64,000 nt of DNA from Scortum barcoo (GCA_023238725.1 CM041551.1:7367759-7431758); one strand, 5' to 3'; positions 1-12,404 are shown, numbered from the stretch's first letter. A program made the numbers and translations. The notes: generated by a model not told the origin, from the sequence alone.

Positions 1-377
1 GAACTTGATCCCTGGATCTGCAAACACAACAACACTGTTTCTTTCCAGTTGTTTTAATCACATCTCTTGTTAAGTTTTCACAAAGAATTCAACTTCCCTA
101 CTTCAGATTTACACCAGAAACTTCTCCTGTATAACCAGAGTTCACTGTTTTTTAGTAAGTAGTGATTAACATCTGTGGAGCTGTGCCTCAAAGTCAGTTC
201 AAATATAAAAAATACAACAAAACACCGAATTCATGATTTTTTAGTTAAAGTAGGACTAAAACACTAACAAACAAATAATGTAACTGTCAGTGCTGTACAT
301 GAAGAATAACAAAATCAAAGTTTTAGTTTTTTACAGAAATTAAAGCAGTTAAATGTTTCCTTACCAAATGAGCCCAT
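1..377 (-). CDS. 5' exons of a type B Siglec-like gene, cut by the window edge
   Basis: Minus strand. A 13-nt coding start (365-377, ATG then codons for GSF, ending in a GTAAGG donor) is followed by a long intron and a second exon whose first 17 nt (1-17) follow a TTTGCAG acceptor. The same two pieces lie at 38,591-38,603 and just upstream of 38,215, where they join in frame (MGSF-type start, then DPGIKFLPVN and a hydrophobic leader). So this is the start of another type B Siglec-like gene whose remaining exons lie left of the window. The function is read across from the complete copies; nothing beyond the leader start can be seen here. Confidence 0.55.
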
Positions 378-3300
378 AGTGAGAAAATAAGAAAAGATGA
401 CGTGTCTTGGGCGTTAAAGTCAAATTAGGTTGTTAGTTTTAGCAGCGCTGCAACAAACCTAGCTGTTGTACATATATATGAAGAAAGAGGAACTGCTGCT
501 TAAGAAATGCTGTTGAGTGTCACGTGTACCTTAAATACTGCAGAAATACACAAAGTTTTGTTTTCAGAGCTCATATCCTGTGAGAAAGGAAGTCAGATAT
601 TATTTTTAGATATATATCTGAAAAGTTCAGGTTTGAAATGATTCTGTGAACAATATATGTGGACATACTTCAAAACTCACAATAATGATGCCATATTTGA
701 AAGCTGTGAGAGACTTCACACATTCACACAAACATTAACCACAGTATTTGTGTCACTTCATATCAGCAGTCGTCAACACAGTTACACAGCTATTGTGAAC
801 GTGTGTGTGCTTGTTAACACAAATGATGAATAAGTGATGAAATGCTTTCATTTTAAACTAATTTCTGCTGCATGAAAACCTTTCATTTAATTTAATTTAA
901 AGGTTTCTGGTGAAAGAGTATTAATATTTGAACAACAGCCACACACATACATCCCTAATTGCTACTAATTTATTACATGGTTGAAGCATCTCTTTTGACT
1001 CAAGATCAAAAGAAAAAAATCAGGTGATTCTAATTTCAACATTAAAATACTTTCCTCACTTCCCCTCTTTGCTGCGCTCCAGCTCACCTCCTGACTGTTT
1101 TCTCATGGTTTGTTGGGACCACTGTCAGGACATAGTGACAGCTTTACTAAATATGACTAAAGATGATTTTTATACAAGTTTCCTCTGCTTTAAAGGTGAT
1201 GTTTTTACTTTGTTGTTGTTTTTACTGACTTTAACAGAGAATCTGAAAAAAAAACATTACAAAAATATTATTCACCCACGTCTGTTTAAGTTCATGTTTA
1301 AAAAATAGTGCTATTTAGTATTTACTGGCCTGGAGAAAATCTACACTTTTTTGTAAGTGGCACACTAACACGCAGAGAGGAAGACATGAATACAGAAGAG
1401 AGTATGGGTGTAATACAGTTGTGTTAGTGTGACAGGATGTCACCACACAGACACATTAGAGAAAAGCTGGTGGAGCAATTAAACAAGCAAAATTAGACCA
1501 TAAAAAAACAAGGTGAAATACAAACACACACAGACACACACACGTATCAGGATGAAGTCACATATTTGCCTGACTACTAATCTGAATTACACAACAATTA
1601 GATGAGGTTCATCATATCTTCTTTGTAGGATATCGATGTTGTGTTCACAGGTTTTAGGCTCCAGGTGACAAAAAATAAATAAAACTATTAGAAATAATAT
1701 TTGCAAGGAAGTTTTACTCTTGTGTGGGGGATTGTGTCTCACTCCTCATTCATGTTAGCAAATAAGAAGAAGGAAAATGTTTCACATCACAGAATAAATA
1801 GACGATACATGGACTGAAAACACAAATCTGGACTGATCAAGAACTTTGGTCGTTACAGTTGCTGCAGAAGGACGCACTGAGAGAAGCTGCTAAACAACTT
1901 CCTCTTTTTAATTATAATTCTTATCTTATTTCTCAGCACTTTGTAAACGATGTCAACAGTTTACGTCCAACCACTTCTCGTTGGCCCTGACTTGCTGGTT
2001 TATCAGCCACACAACTTATTCCTGTAAAGAAACAAAGACGAGACAAGCTTGACTTTGTCAACTTGTGTGCAGTTTACCACTGCTGCTCTGTAACAGTGTG
2101 TTGATTCTAATGTCTGTAATTCAGCAGTCATCTACACATAACACACACAAATGAAAGAATAGGTGAAACAAATGCTTTCATCCCTCACAATTTCTGCTTC
2201 CTGGTCTCTTAAAAATGTATTTTTAAATACAAAGAAACACTAGTGAGGGGAAGAAACACAAGCAAGTCTGAATAGGTACCAAAAAAAAACAACAACAAAA
2301 CAGCACAAAACTTATACAGTTACTACTGAAACTGGATTTGTGTTTATGTTATATTTTGTGACATACTGAGGATGTTCCATAGTTCTGGATGTGAGCCTGT
2401 TTGAGCATTTGTAATCAAATTAAAAATATGTGCATTTTCGTTGACAGATGACCAGTTGTCAGATATTTAAATGTCTAATAGTCTTTGTCATGTTGAATCA
2501 CCTCACTTTGCATTACACTTGCATTGTTCAGTAATTAAAAGTGCCACAGCTACATTCATCTTCCACTGTGTCCAAGTGCTCTTATAGAAAACATGAAAAA
2601 GTACACCATGAATTGTGGTTTATAAACAGAGAGAATAAAGTACTGTAAATTCGAAAGATTGACCTGGCAGACAGGAGGTTATAAATCCTATCAAAGCAGT
2701 TGATTAGATAAATAACAGGACCTGTTTCTTAATGATTAGGCGTGTGGCACAGTGGAAATGAGGAGAAGCCGACTGATCAACTTCCTGTTTTCTCACTGCT
2801 TTCATGCATTATATCAACAGCTCACTTACTATCATGACTCTTTGACACATCTACTCGTACTGTAGACCGAATGCCTGCATTGTAGTATAGTATATTTAAA
2901 CACAGTAAGAGTGACATCTTGTGCTGCCATAACAATAGCTGTCTTGCAGTAAATGTAACGTCCACTTGCAGGACTTGCTCCACTCTGCGGGGTGAGAGAA
3001 AAGGAGCAGCAGTCCCTTGTTGTTGGTTTCAGTTAATATATTTTACTATTACTACTACAGTACTGGACTATTATACCACAAAAAAGTAATTAAACTAAGA
3101 AAAAACTAAAAAAAATGTAATTTCTCACTTATCTTCCACTTAGTGTCAGCAGAGACTGTGACACTAAACTACAGGATTGTAGCAGATTCTATTAAAAGTT
3201 GAGGTTTTCCTCTTTAGAAGCAGAGTAATGAGACTTATTTAGCTTGACTGGTTTATACCGAGGATACCACAGTGTGATTGTCAGGATGCAGAGTCAGTGT

Positions 3301-3947
3301 GTAAATATATAGAACATATATAGAGGTGGTTCTTGACTTTTACCATCTTAAGAACCACAAAACTCTCCTTGTTCACATGCACAAAAGAAAGGTGTCTGAT
3401 GAGGTGACAAAAATGGGTTTGTTAACATGTTATTAAACATGAAATGTTGCAACAACTGACTTTTTTTCCAGTATAATGAAACGACTAAAGATGTCAAGCT
3501 AAATCAATAAAGACAATGGGATACGCAACACAGAACAACAGAAATGTAACAATAAGTTGTCAAACACAATCAGAAAATATAAAGCAACATGAGACAAAAA
3601 CTCACTTCACTCTCACATCATTCATTGTATGTCGTAATTTTAGACTAGTTCTCCATTTAGAGCTTTGGTACTTTTATTTGTACATATGACATTTTAAATA
3701 ACAACTTACACATCAGCAGCTGCATGAGCACACAAATATCAACATGTATATAACTAAGAAGATCTGCAGGATATGAAGGCTTTGATTCTCTCTTCATTTA
3801 GCTGTAGACAGTGAAGACAACATCTTCCCATCCAGGTTTCAGCGTCCATATTAACAGACATACAAAATTTCTTGGATACATAAAACATAAAGGCAAATTA
3901 AATATGACTTCTGCACAAATGTAACCTTTGTCTTTTAGCAACTCTAC
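378..3947. repeat. Spacer copy A of the tandem segmental duplication
   Basis: Non-genic AT-rich DNA between a type B gene (left) and a type A gene (right). From about 152 to 4,349 it matches about 59,793-64,000 almost base for base, and matches about 38,380-48,838 with more substitutions and four extra insertions in that copy. Its 3' part (about 3,600-3,947) is the 3' untranslated region of the type A gene. Apart from the open frame at 1,024-1,308, no exon with good splice sites was recognised. Confidence 0.8.
1024..1308 (+). other. 94-codon open frame kept in all three spacer copies
   Basis: The frame runs from a GTG codon to TAG; the first true ATG is about 28 codons in. The same frame is at 40,657-40,941 and 60,666-60,950. 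Copies A and B differ at three bases (TAC/TAT, TTC/TTT, CTA/CTT), all at third positions and all silent, with no indel, although the flanking spacer has many. The predicted peptide has a hydrophobic stretch rich in Leu and Phe and a Lys-rich end; it matches no family I know. No splice sites or promoter support it as a gene. It may be chance, a short exon, or a shadow of something on the other strand. Confidence 0.2.
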
Positions 3948-6480
3948 TCATTTGTTCTTCACTTGAGCATAGAGGTCCTCTGGGCCGTCAGCAGTCTGTG
4001 TTAAGTTGTTTTCTGGCTGGGACACTTTGACCTGTGCATACAGCGTATCCTGCTGCTGTCCACTGTCCTGCACCGAGCCAGAGGACGCTTCAGCTCTTTG
4101 CTTGGAGAAGTTGATCTCTCCATAGTGGATGTCTTCTTCCTTTTCTTCTGTTTTTCTTGCTGGCTCTTTTACCATCAGCTCATCACCTGTTTGACTCTGC
4201 CAAAAAAACAAACAAATGATTATAGACCAGTTCAAATGAATCAAATCCAAACTAGATCACAGCACAGACACTGCACATTAAGTCAGGTAGACTACACAGC
4301 AACACACAGTTTAGTACTGTTCAGGGAACTTTAGTATTTCCCCACCTGAGTCTGTTGACAAGTTGAATGTGTTGACTTCAACCAGCTGGAAGAGACAATG
4401 ACAGGCTGTTACATCAATTATACTGTGCTTTATGTTTAATTTACAGAGTGCCAGTAAAGTCGTAAGACTAAAAGGAAACAGATTATTACACTTGACTGAG
4501 TCAAGTCATCTGCGTTCATTTGTGATACTGACCAAACACAGACAATCAGGAAGATGAGTGCAATGATCCCAATGACTCCTCCAAGAACTGCCTCCCATCG
4601 TACAGATCCATCAGGCTGTCCTGCTCATAGACAACAAACCAAAGATAAATGATTACCACATTATTCTTAAGTCTGCATATATTTATACTGATGCATAAAA
4701 TATTTTATCCAACATTAATTTCTCCTCTTTCACTACTGAACGTAGCGTGGTTATTTACCTGTCAAAAGTCAAATGAATCACTGATGAGTTTTGTTGACCA
4801 AGATCATTTGTGGCCACACAGTAATAATCTCCTCCTTCTGTTGCACTGAATTTGTATTATTCTCTACATTATTCTAAATTCTACATATATTTACATTCAC
4901 GCAAATTCAACAATATTTTATCCAACATTAATTTCTCCTCTTTCACCACTATTATTTACCATCAACAGTCAGATGAATCACCGATGAGGTTTGTTGACGG
5001 AGATCATTTGTGGCCACACAGTAATAATCTCCTCCTTCTGTTGCATTAAAGCTGTAAATCTGTCCTTCAGATAGATTCATGGGTCCATCTGTGCTGGTCT
5101 TGAACCAGGTGAAGCGACTGACGGGAGGCTTGGCTCTGCTGGAGCAGGTCAGGTTCACCCAGCTACCTGCTGACACCAAAGCTGATGGACTGATGGACAC
5201 TGAGGTGTCCTTGGGGGCATCTGAGGAAAATGTGAGATTAAAGTTATTGATTACAATCAGCTGACATCCCATGAATCATCATGTGCCTGACAGGATCCAA
5301 CAACAAACTCTGGTTGTCTCACATGAAACACTGAGAGTCTTTGTCTCCTCTGCTGTCTTGACACCTTGTTTCACAGGATATGTGGCAGAACAGGTGATGT
5401 TGTATCCATCATGTTTGTCTGTCAGAGTGATGGTCTTCTGGATTTTAGTTGTAAAGCTTCGATCTGTGTTTTCCTCTATTTTGTTGTGAGAGTGTTGTTG
5501 GAGATTCCAGGTGAGTTTAGGAGGGGAGTGTGGACAGGGAGTGAGAGCTGAGCAGGTTATAGTGACAGACTCCTTCTCCTTCAGATCACCTGAGATCTCA
5601 ATTCTGGAGCTTCAGTTCTTTTCCCTTTTATTCAGGCTCGCAGGAGAAGTCTGTGTTTTTAATTCAAACATATTTAATACAAATATTACAGAAATACAAA
5701 AACATACAGTTATATTTATGATGAAATGAAAATTAATCAAAATGACAACAAACACTTATTCTGCCTTAAAAAACAAAGTTGACACAGAAGCTAGTGCTGT
5801 TGAAAACCACATTGTTTGGATTGATGGCAAACTGTTTTTTTGTTTTCAGTTCAAGTTTGACCATCAAAGTTTGGTCTGGATATTTAGAACTCAGCTAAAG
5901 CACCTTAAAAGCAGACTCTGTCAACATGAAGAGAAAGTTCATGATTTTAATGTCAAAGTGTAAAAACAGATTTGGATAACTGAGAATTTAAATTTATGAT
6001 GAAATGAAAGAAAGAAGACACTAAAATTTGTCACAATGAAAAAAGTGTTACTTTTCAATATTTTTATCAAATCATCTTTTAAACAAATCATTTATGTTCT
6101 TTTACAGCAACCTCAAATTCACACGGTCAAACAAGGAAGGCCACAAACAACCAAAGTTACTGTGTTATAAGTAGTGATTAATAAAATATAAAGAGTTTCT
6201 CTTAAGACAGTTTGGATTTCAAATCAAGTTTAATATTTAGAGTTTAATATGTTTTATCATAATAATAGTAAAATTATAGTTTAAATGAAATGTTTCTGAA
6301 GCAATTGAATACTGCAGCAATTGAATTTCAGCAGAACAGCAACAGATCTGCAACCGACTTCCCTGCTAAGCTGCTGTAATATAAAAGCAAAGAGACAAAA
6401 AGCAAAGAGTGTTATTTCAATCTTGATATCACATGACTGAAAAACTCCAGAAATATAACAGGTCTTCATCTTCCTGCTCA
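3948..6480 (-). pseudogene. Siglec-like type A receptor, gene 1 (ITIM tail), V exon destroyed
   Basis: Exons on the minus strand: 5' leader block 6,281-6,481; Ig C2 exon about 5,323-5,650; Ig C2 exon 4,960-5,220 (87 codons, in frame; motifs WVNLTC, WFKTS, GDYYCVA); transmembrane exon 4,533-4,620 (AVLGGVIGIIALIFLIVCV, no charged residue); linker exon 4,346-4,385; tail exon 3,948-4,196. The tail holds IHYGEI (ITIM), TLYAQV (ITSM-like) and DLYAQV. Known for the family: Siglecs bind sialylated glycans, and ITIMs recruit SHP phosphatases. The first C2 exon carries about 29 extra bases near 5,610-5,640 and an in-frame stop. The V exon is present only as scraps at about 5,797-5,832 and 5,880-5,925 mixed into intron sequence. 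As assembled it cannot encode a ligand-binding receptor. Confidence 0.8.
4640..5048 (-). repeat. Tandem partial duplication of the 3' end of an Ig C2 exon
   Basis: The last part of the Ig exon (from the codons before the YYC motif through the donor) plus flanking intron appears twice: about 4,700-4,846 and about 4,920-5,048. Both copies carry the shared run ATTAATTTCTCCTCTTTCAC and the reverse complement of the exon end. Type A gene 4 (49,180-49,350) has the block once, so the duplication is private to gene 1. The outer copy has no complete exon and is probably not spliced. Confidence 0.7.
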
Positions 6481-6481
6481 C
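6281..6481 (-). promoter_or_regulatory. Shared 5' untranslated exon or promoter block of Siglec-like genes
   Basis: The same block lies at about 15,840-16,032 on the plus strand and at about 51,360-51,520 and 52,125-52,260 on the minus strand, each time upstream of, or in remnants upstream of, a Siglec-like gene. It contains a pyrimidine run and TATATTACAG followed by CAGCTTAGCAGGGAAGTCGG. The run can be read as a TATA-like element or as a 3' splice acceptor opening a 5' untranslated exon; the sequence alone does not decide. Confidence 0.4.
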
Positions 6482-9240
6482 ATCCTGTGAGTGAGGTAAT
6501 GAACTTCTGGGACATTCAAATTAATTCATGTGCAAATGACTTTTTTTATCCTTGAAAGATGTTTTTATCACACAATGCTTCATCTTCTTTTGCAGAACAT
6601 GTTATGATGAGTACATAAGGGACATAAAAATATTAATACCATGTACTGCACACATGTTTTTGTATATAATTGATAGATAAAGTGTATATCTTCTCTAAAT
6701 TTTATTGATCAGTCTCTTCCAAACATATCACAGTGACACTTTATTTTAACTGCTTTAATTCAATACTAAATCATTAATATGTTTATGTATTTTATTTAAT
6801 ATGTGACTATTTTGATCGATATATGTGGTTCAAAAGAAGGTGAGGTGTACAGGCTTGCAGTGAGTAATGTGATAAAAATAATCTTTACACCTTGACATCA
6901 TCCTGTTGTGCTCATGGTCACTTAAAGATGACTTCCTCACTCGCAGGGTGTGAACAGGAAGATGAAGGCTTTTTAGTCTTTGCTGTCTTCAGTTGTGTGA
7001 TATCAAGTTTCCTGATTTTAAAACAATTCTCTCTTTTATGTTCATGTTTTTAACCAAAGGATTCTTATTTATTTATTTTTTGCTACAGAAGCGCCACAGA
7101 AGAAGACATGAGTTTATCTTATTGGTTCTTAGTAAAAAGTTTTACCTGGTGGTTCAGTGGCCAGAGGAGACGTTGCTGTGGAGGAAGGGAGGAGTTGCTT
7201 TTTCAAAGTGCTGTGTGGCTTTCTGTCCCAAGTGTCAACTCTGCCTGAGCCTATATGCATCCTTCCTCAGCGATGATGTATTCACACACCCCAACTTTGG
7301 TGTGTTGGAGTTCATCCCCAATTCTGAGTTTTGTGTCATGTGACAAACGCAGACGTTGAGCAGTCTCGTAGGAGGTGGCTTTACACATCTGGTGGCTTTA
7401 GCTCCATCTCAGCTCGGCAGAGACGAGTTGCAGGAGGGCCCAGTTCAAAGGTTCTGCCCACATCGAGTGCTTCCGTGTTACAAAGCGTTGCTACCTCAGT
7501 TGCTCAAACGTTTACATTTCTGTTTTTATATCAAGATTAAGATCAGAGCCATCGTTCAAAATATTATTTTTCATGGATTTGTGGATTGCTGTCAAATGTT
7601 CCTGTCCTTTCATCTCAAGTGATGTACAGTCAGTTAAAGTCAATTCTGTACTGAAAAGTTAGTTAAGTCTATTCATTTGTTTTCTCAGTTCAGAGTACTG
7701 TGAGTCTGTAAATTTGATCTTTCAGATTAGATTAGATTAGACTAGATTAGATTAGGCCGATTAGATTAGACAGAAATAAGTCCTGTCATAAATCGACCAG
7801 TTATAAAACTGTTAGTCACACTCAATTTCATCATGTTACATTTATTTCGTTTAACTGATTTTTGGCACCTGACTTTTCCTTTTGCTGTTAAGATATCAAA
7901 AAGATGCTTATGCTATGTGCTTTATTTTCATTGTATGCATGTAAAGTGTCTTCTAATACAGCAGAGTGTTTAGGGGGAAAACATTTCATCACTTATTCTG
8001 TTATTTATGCAAGGATGTATACAAAAAAAACAATCTGGATCTTCTGTTGTTCAGTAACAGATCAGTTTCAAATTTGTATTTTTTTATGTAAGCTGGTGGA
8101 GAAAGTAATTTCAACATGATTAATGTCTTTTATAAACAACAAGGATATTTTTTAATAATTTTCAGACTTTATGCTCTTTATAGACATACGACATACGATA
8201 ATTTTAACAGCAAATAAAAGTGACATCACTGACATCACTCACCTGTTTCCGGCTCTGTCCAATGTCTGATGCCATCTCCGTGGCACATGCAAGATATACA
8301 ATTTACACAACTTTTAACATTTTTTAAACAATGGCCCAGTCGTCACCTTTGTCACATACTTTCAGTGTAAAACTCTATGACTCTCAAAATTTCCCCAATC
8401 AATTCAATTCATCAATATTAATACTTTTGCACTTGTTTGGTGCTCTGCCAGTAAAATCAATCATCTATAAGGATTTGACATTGAGTCAACAGGTTTAATG
8501 CAGGTCAAAAAATTTTAATGGGGGAGAGAACTGATATTCATATGTATAAATACAGTTATTTATTTGTTATTTAATGTATTATATTTGATATTATAGTACT
8601 GTTTTATAAAGAAACATATTTAAGCAGTAGAGGTCTTTTGTCTTTTAGCAGTCAACAAGCAGAGGATGCTGTTAGTCAGCAGGTGTGAGCCATTTTTTCC
8701 TCACTGCAACAGCTGCTTTCTTACTTCCACATATCAGCAGTTCAACACATATGTTTTCTGATATCTGAGTTTTACTCTTTCAACAAATCAACACTTGTTC
8801 ACGGCTGAAGAGTTTCACTTGTCAATAGCTGAGCTCCTGCCAGCCCACAGGTGCAGGATGAAATTTGAATTGTGGCCTCTGCTTTTATATGAGCAGCGAA
8901 ATATGTCAGTCCTCATCATCATGACTTTCTAATCAGGAAAATAATATTTTAAGATTTGTTGTCATTTATTATTAACTACTTTCTTTTCAAAGAAATGTTT
9001 CTATTAAACCTCTTGACTGCTAACAAATGACATCCTGATGGTTAACTCTAAATTAACTTCCACTTTCCACAGCTGCGCAACCAAAGGACATCATGTTTTG
9101 GACAGAGTTCAGAGTCTAGTGGCTCCATAATGGGCCACTGATTTACTACAGTTTGGTTTCATACAGAGCTCATCTTCAACAGAAACATCAGGGACTGATC
9201 CTCTGACATCAAATTTCAAAATTCAAATTTATTTATTTAA
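6482..9240. other. AT-rich intergenic stretch, no gene recognised
   Basis: Open frames here are short and lack convincing exon boundaries. A stretch at 7,090-7,620 is less AT-rich and holds two overlapping open frames without a known domain. On the minus strand at about 8,240-8,285, ATGGCATCAGACATTGG runs to a perfect CAG|GTGAGT donor, which could be a small exon, but nothing matching follows. Confidence 0.4.
7723..7772. repeat. (AGATT)n simple repeat
   Basis: About nine near-perfect AGATT units, interrupted by ACTAG and GGCCG variants. A pentanucleotide microsatellite with no coding role. Confidence 0.85.
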
Positions 9241-9275
9241 AGCCCATGATGAGGGATGAGGGATCATCATGGGCT
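9241..9275. repeat. Perfect 12-bp inverted repeat
   Basis: AGCCCATGATGA, an 11-base spacer, then TCATCATGGGCT. The arms are exact reverse complements. It follows an AAATTTATTTATTTAAAGCC stretch of the sort often found at the ends of dispersed fish repeats, so it may be a decayed transposon end. Confidence 0.5.
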
Positions 9276-9476
9276 CCCACAGCTCCACTACATCAGCCAA
9301 TACAAATGTAAAAAGGTTTTATCATGTGATTAAAATCTGAAGAAATATTTTAGTTTTAAAACTTTAAAGTTATCAAAATAAAAGGAGGCAATTTCAGTTG
9401 GAGCTCAAAGCTAACAGCAGGCCAGAGCTCATTCAGTAACACACAAGGTTTCCTGGTTGAACAGAAACACACTCAC

Positions 9477-9546
9477 TGGTCCGAGCAAGGAAGACTGTCA
9501 CCACGAGGATTTGTAGCAGGGGGATCCCGATGGATTTCAACCCCAT
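9477..9546 (-). CDS. Possible leader exon of an immune-type receptor (or tRNA-Ser-like remnant)
   Basis: ATG at 9,546 opens 23 codons (MGLKSIGIPLLQILVVTVFL then ART) and stops at a GTGAGT donor after one extra base, giving the phase-1 junction usual for Ig-superfamily leader exons. The hydrophobic core looks like a signal peptide. No partner Ig exon was found downstream (below 9,470). The same strand also resembles a tRNA-Ser with UGA anticodon (AAGGCGATGG, then TTGAAATCCAT), so the coding reading may be accidental. Low certainty either way. Confidence 0.3.
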
Positions 9547-10552
9547 CGCCTTCACCCTTCAACCACAACAACCTGAAGTATTACACATATATGATATTTT
9601 CCAGCTGTGTTGTGTGTTGTCTGTGTTGTATCTGTGTGACTGAGGAACAGATGTGGCCTGACTGACTCTGGAAGTAAGTTGTGACATTTTGTGAATCAGT
9701 GGAGAGAAATAAGTGAGTTTGAATGAGGGATCTTCATGGAGCATTGCATGAAATCAGGTCACCTATTATTCGGTATTTGCAGTGATCGTCATACTCAGAC
9801 ACACACATCCTCCATTCTGACTTTTACTGTTAATCTACTGAGAATGAAGAGATGTGAATTCTTGCAGACATGCATGCAGTTTATGTCTAAGAAATGAAAA
9901 GTTTAATATAATAAATTCACTTTTTGCACTGAGTTTATTAGAATAAAAGTCACTGTTGCTGCTTGAAAGAAGTAGAATTCAAAGTCATGATTTGACTCTA
10001 ATTACATTAATGTAAATAACTGATTAAGGAAACAGATGAACAAACAGACCTTTTCTCCAACACTTTCTCTGTCATGCTGTCTTCAGTGTTTCTTCAATGT
10101 AAATTATAGTGTTTAATGAGAAAATGAACCTAGATTCTAATGCTATATATGTCAGCAACATGTCTTTCACTTTTATTACTACACACAAAACTACATATAT
10201 ATATTATATATTGAAATATGATTTGTTTTTGCACTTATGCTCTGCCCGGCTTAGTGGAAACCTGACCATAACATATAAGATGACTCTCTTTGTTCCCCCA
10301 CTCCCAATGATGACCCGTGCCACAACAAGTGCAGTCCAAAAGAAAATGTAGTGGTTCTTAAATTAAGGTACTACAGCTGTCAGGGGAGCAAGGCCAAGAT
10401 AACAAACAAAACCCAGTAACTTACCCAATCCAGAAACAAGAACATACAGATTCTTTACCTACCTCCCTAACATAAACAGGAGAAAACATCAAAACAGAAA
10501 AGGCTTCTGTCAAACTAATGTACAAAACACCACAACACAACACGTGAATCTG

Positions 10553-12404
10553 TGACTGGATCTGTTACTAATATTTTATTATCAACTTTAAATGTAGCTC
10601 AAATTAAAAGGGCGCAACATCCAAAGTAGATAAGAAATTGTTGTATGAATAAATATAAATAAATAGATCCATTGAAGTGTAAATAGGCACAGATTAAAGT
10701 GAGTCAGAGCAGAGCTGAGAGAAAAGAGCAGGAACTAAATGAAAAGTAAGCAACAGTCCGGTATGAGAGAGACAAAGTCTCAGTCCGGTAAAAGCAGCCG
10801 ATCAAATGTCGGCTCTTCTTGGTCCTCGTCCGTCCTCGTAGTCCGCTTTAGTCCCGGTACCAGGTCCCAGTTCACAGCAGCACAGTCCACAAGAGTCTCA
10901 GTTGATCCGGCAGAGCCGCAAAATGTGCCGAGCTGCTTCCTATTTTATTATGATCTTTGAATGGAGTTCAAATGAAAATGGCTGACAGACAATAAAGACA
11001 AGAGGACAAAGTGTTCAATAAGTGAACATAAATAGCCATATAAAATGTAAATAGGCACAGACTGAAGTGAGAAAAAAGTCTCATTCAGTAAAAGCAGCCG
11101 ATCAAATGTCGGCTCTTCTTAGTCTACATCATCTTTTCCCGCAAAATCTTTGTTTCGAAGGTTTAATCGAAATTTGTCCCGAAAAGGCTCCGCTCATCGA
11201 GATTTGTTGTATTAAAAGCGGAGATGGCTGCTCTGTGTGCACTGCAGCTTCTGCTCCACCTCCAACAGCTCACCTATGGCAAAGATGGTTTTGCTCCTCC
11301 TGCTGATCTGCGCACTGAACTTCTGCGCCTCTCAAGGTGAGCTGACGATGAGATGACTCATCTGCTGTGTGTGTGTGTGAATGTTTGATGATGTGTTTGT
11401 TGAAGGACACTGAGCCAGATATGAGGAGAGAGGAAACATTTTACAGTGTGACAGTCAAACTGGCTTCAATAAGCTGTGACTGATCAGAGCACGCTGACAC
11501 TGAGAGATCTCTGCTGAAGTGACAGAAAAACATCAGATGATTCAAATGATATTTATCAGTTTGGAAGAAATGTAGAAGTGAAACTGAATGGGACCAACTT
11601 GATCTACGTCCGTCTTCATGTCATGCTGTTGAAGGATCATTAAAAGTGATCAAATGATATTTATCAGTTTGGAAGAAATGTAACAGACAGAAGAGAGAGA
11701 AGTGAAACAAATAAAGTAATGGAGACGAAAGAAATTATTTTGCTGTGTTGACATTTGCAGGCACGTCTGGAGGAACCAAGCTCCAGAAGATTGTTTTTGG
11801 TGTTTTTGTAAGAGTGAAAAATTCAAAAGCCTGGAGAGGACGTCCGTCTTCAGTGCAGAGGCCCCTCAGATGCTAATGAGGCAGTTTTAGAGTGGATCAG
11901 ATCTGACCTGGGGTCAGATATTTATGTCTTCTTCTTGAGAGAAAAGCGTCCTGTTATGGTTTAGGATATGAAACCTACCAGCTTCTTTAAAGGAATTAGT
12001 CTTATGTGGACAACATAAAGGCGAGTGAGAATTTCTCTTCTGAGCGATCGTGTATGTATATTTCAGAGATAGAGAGACAGCAGAAGCTCAAATATCAAGA
12101 CGGAGACAAGTGGGAAAGGGATGGCCTCTGTGATCCTGAAAAATGCAGCAGAGGAACAGCTCAACCAACTCAGCGTCAACGACACGGGAACATATGAGTG
12201 TCGAGTTTTAACAGACAGCCTCCTCCCTCCTGATACAAACTGCAGTTTTCACACACATTTCCTGCTGTTGAACCGGAGCTGAAGAGTTTCAAACACTGAC
12301 ACTGACTGGTTTGACTTCAAAAAGTTGGACTTTTTCCTTTCAGGAGAGAGACGCAACTGAACACACCAGCATCGTCAGGCTGAAGGTCGAAGGTGAGTTT
12401 GTGG
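10553..12404 (+). pseudogene. Ig V-set immune receptor gene, damaged
   Basis: The leader exon at 11,276-11,336 encodes MAKMVLLLLLICALNFCASQ and ends one base into a codon before GTGAGC (phase 1). The V-set exon spans about 11,761-12,393. Readable pieces are GEDVRLQCRGPSDANEAVLE then WIRSDLGSD and VFFLREKR, later VILKN, VNDTGTYECRV, and GERDATEHTSIVRLKV at the end. The Cys in VRLQC, the Trp and the Tyr-x-Cys pair are standard V-set marks; the wording resembles teleost CD276/VTCN1- or butyrophilin-like V domains. The pieces lie in different frames, with extra DNA at about 12,240-12,340, so this copy is broken or misassembled. No transmembrane exon was identified with confidence. Confidence 0.6.

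Noticed and set aside
4098..4334. 78-residue plus-strand open frame also found at 48,575 and 63,749
   Set aside because: Exactly antisense to the type A tail exon and its intron; its conservation comes from that exon.
5079..5264. Plus-strand frame repeated at 36,679 and 49,376
   Set aside because: Antisense to the Ig C2 exon of the Siglec-like genes. The coding strand has the Ig motifs and splice sites.
7723..7772. CRISPR-like or structured array
   Set aside because: Units are five bases with no spacers; a plain microsatellite in a eukaryote.
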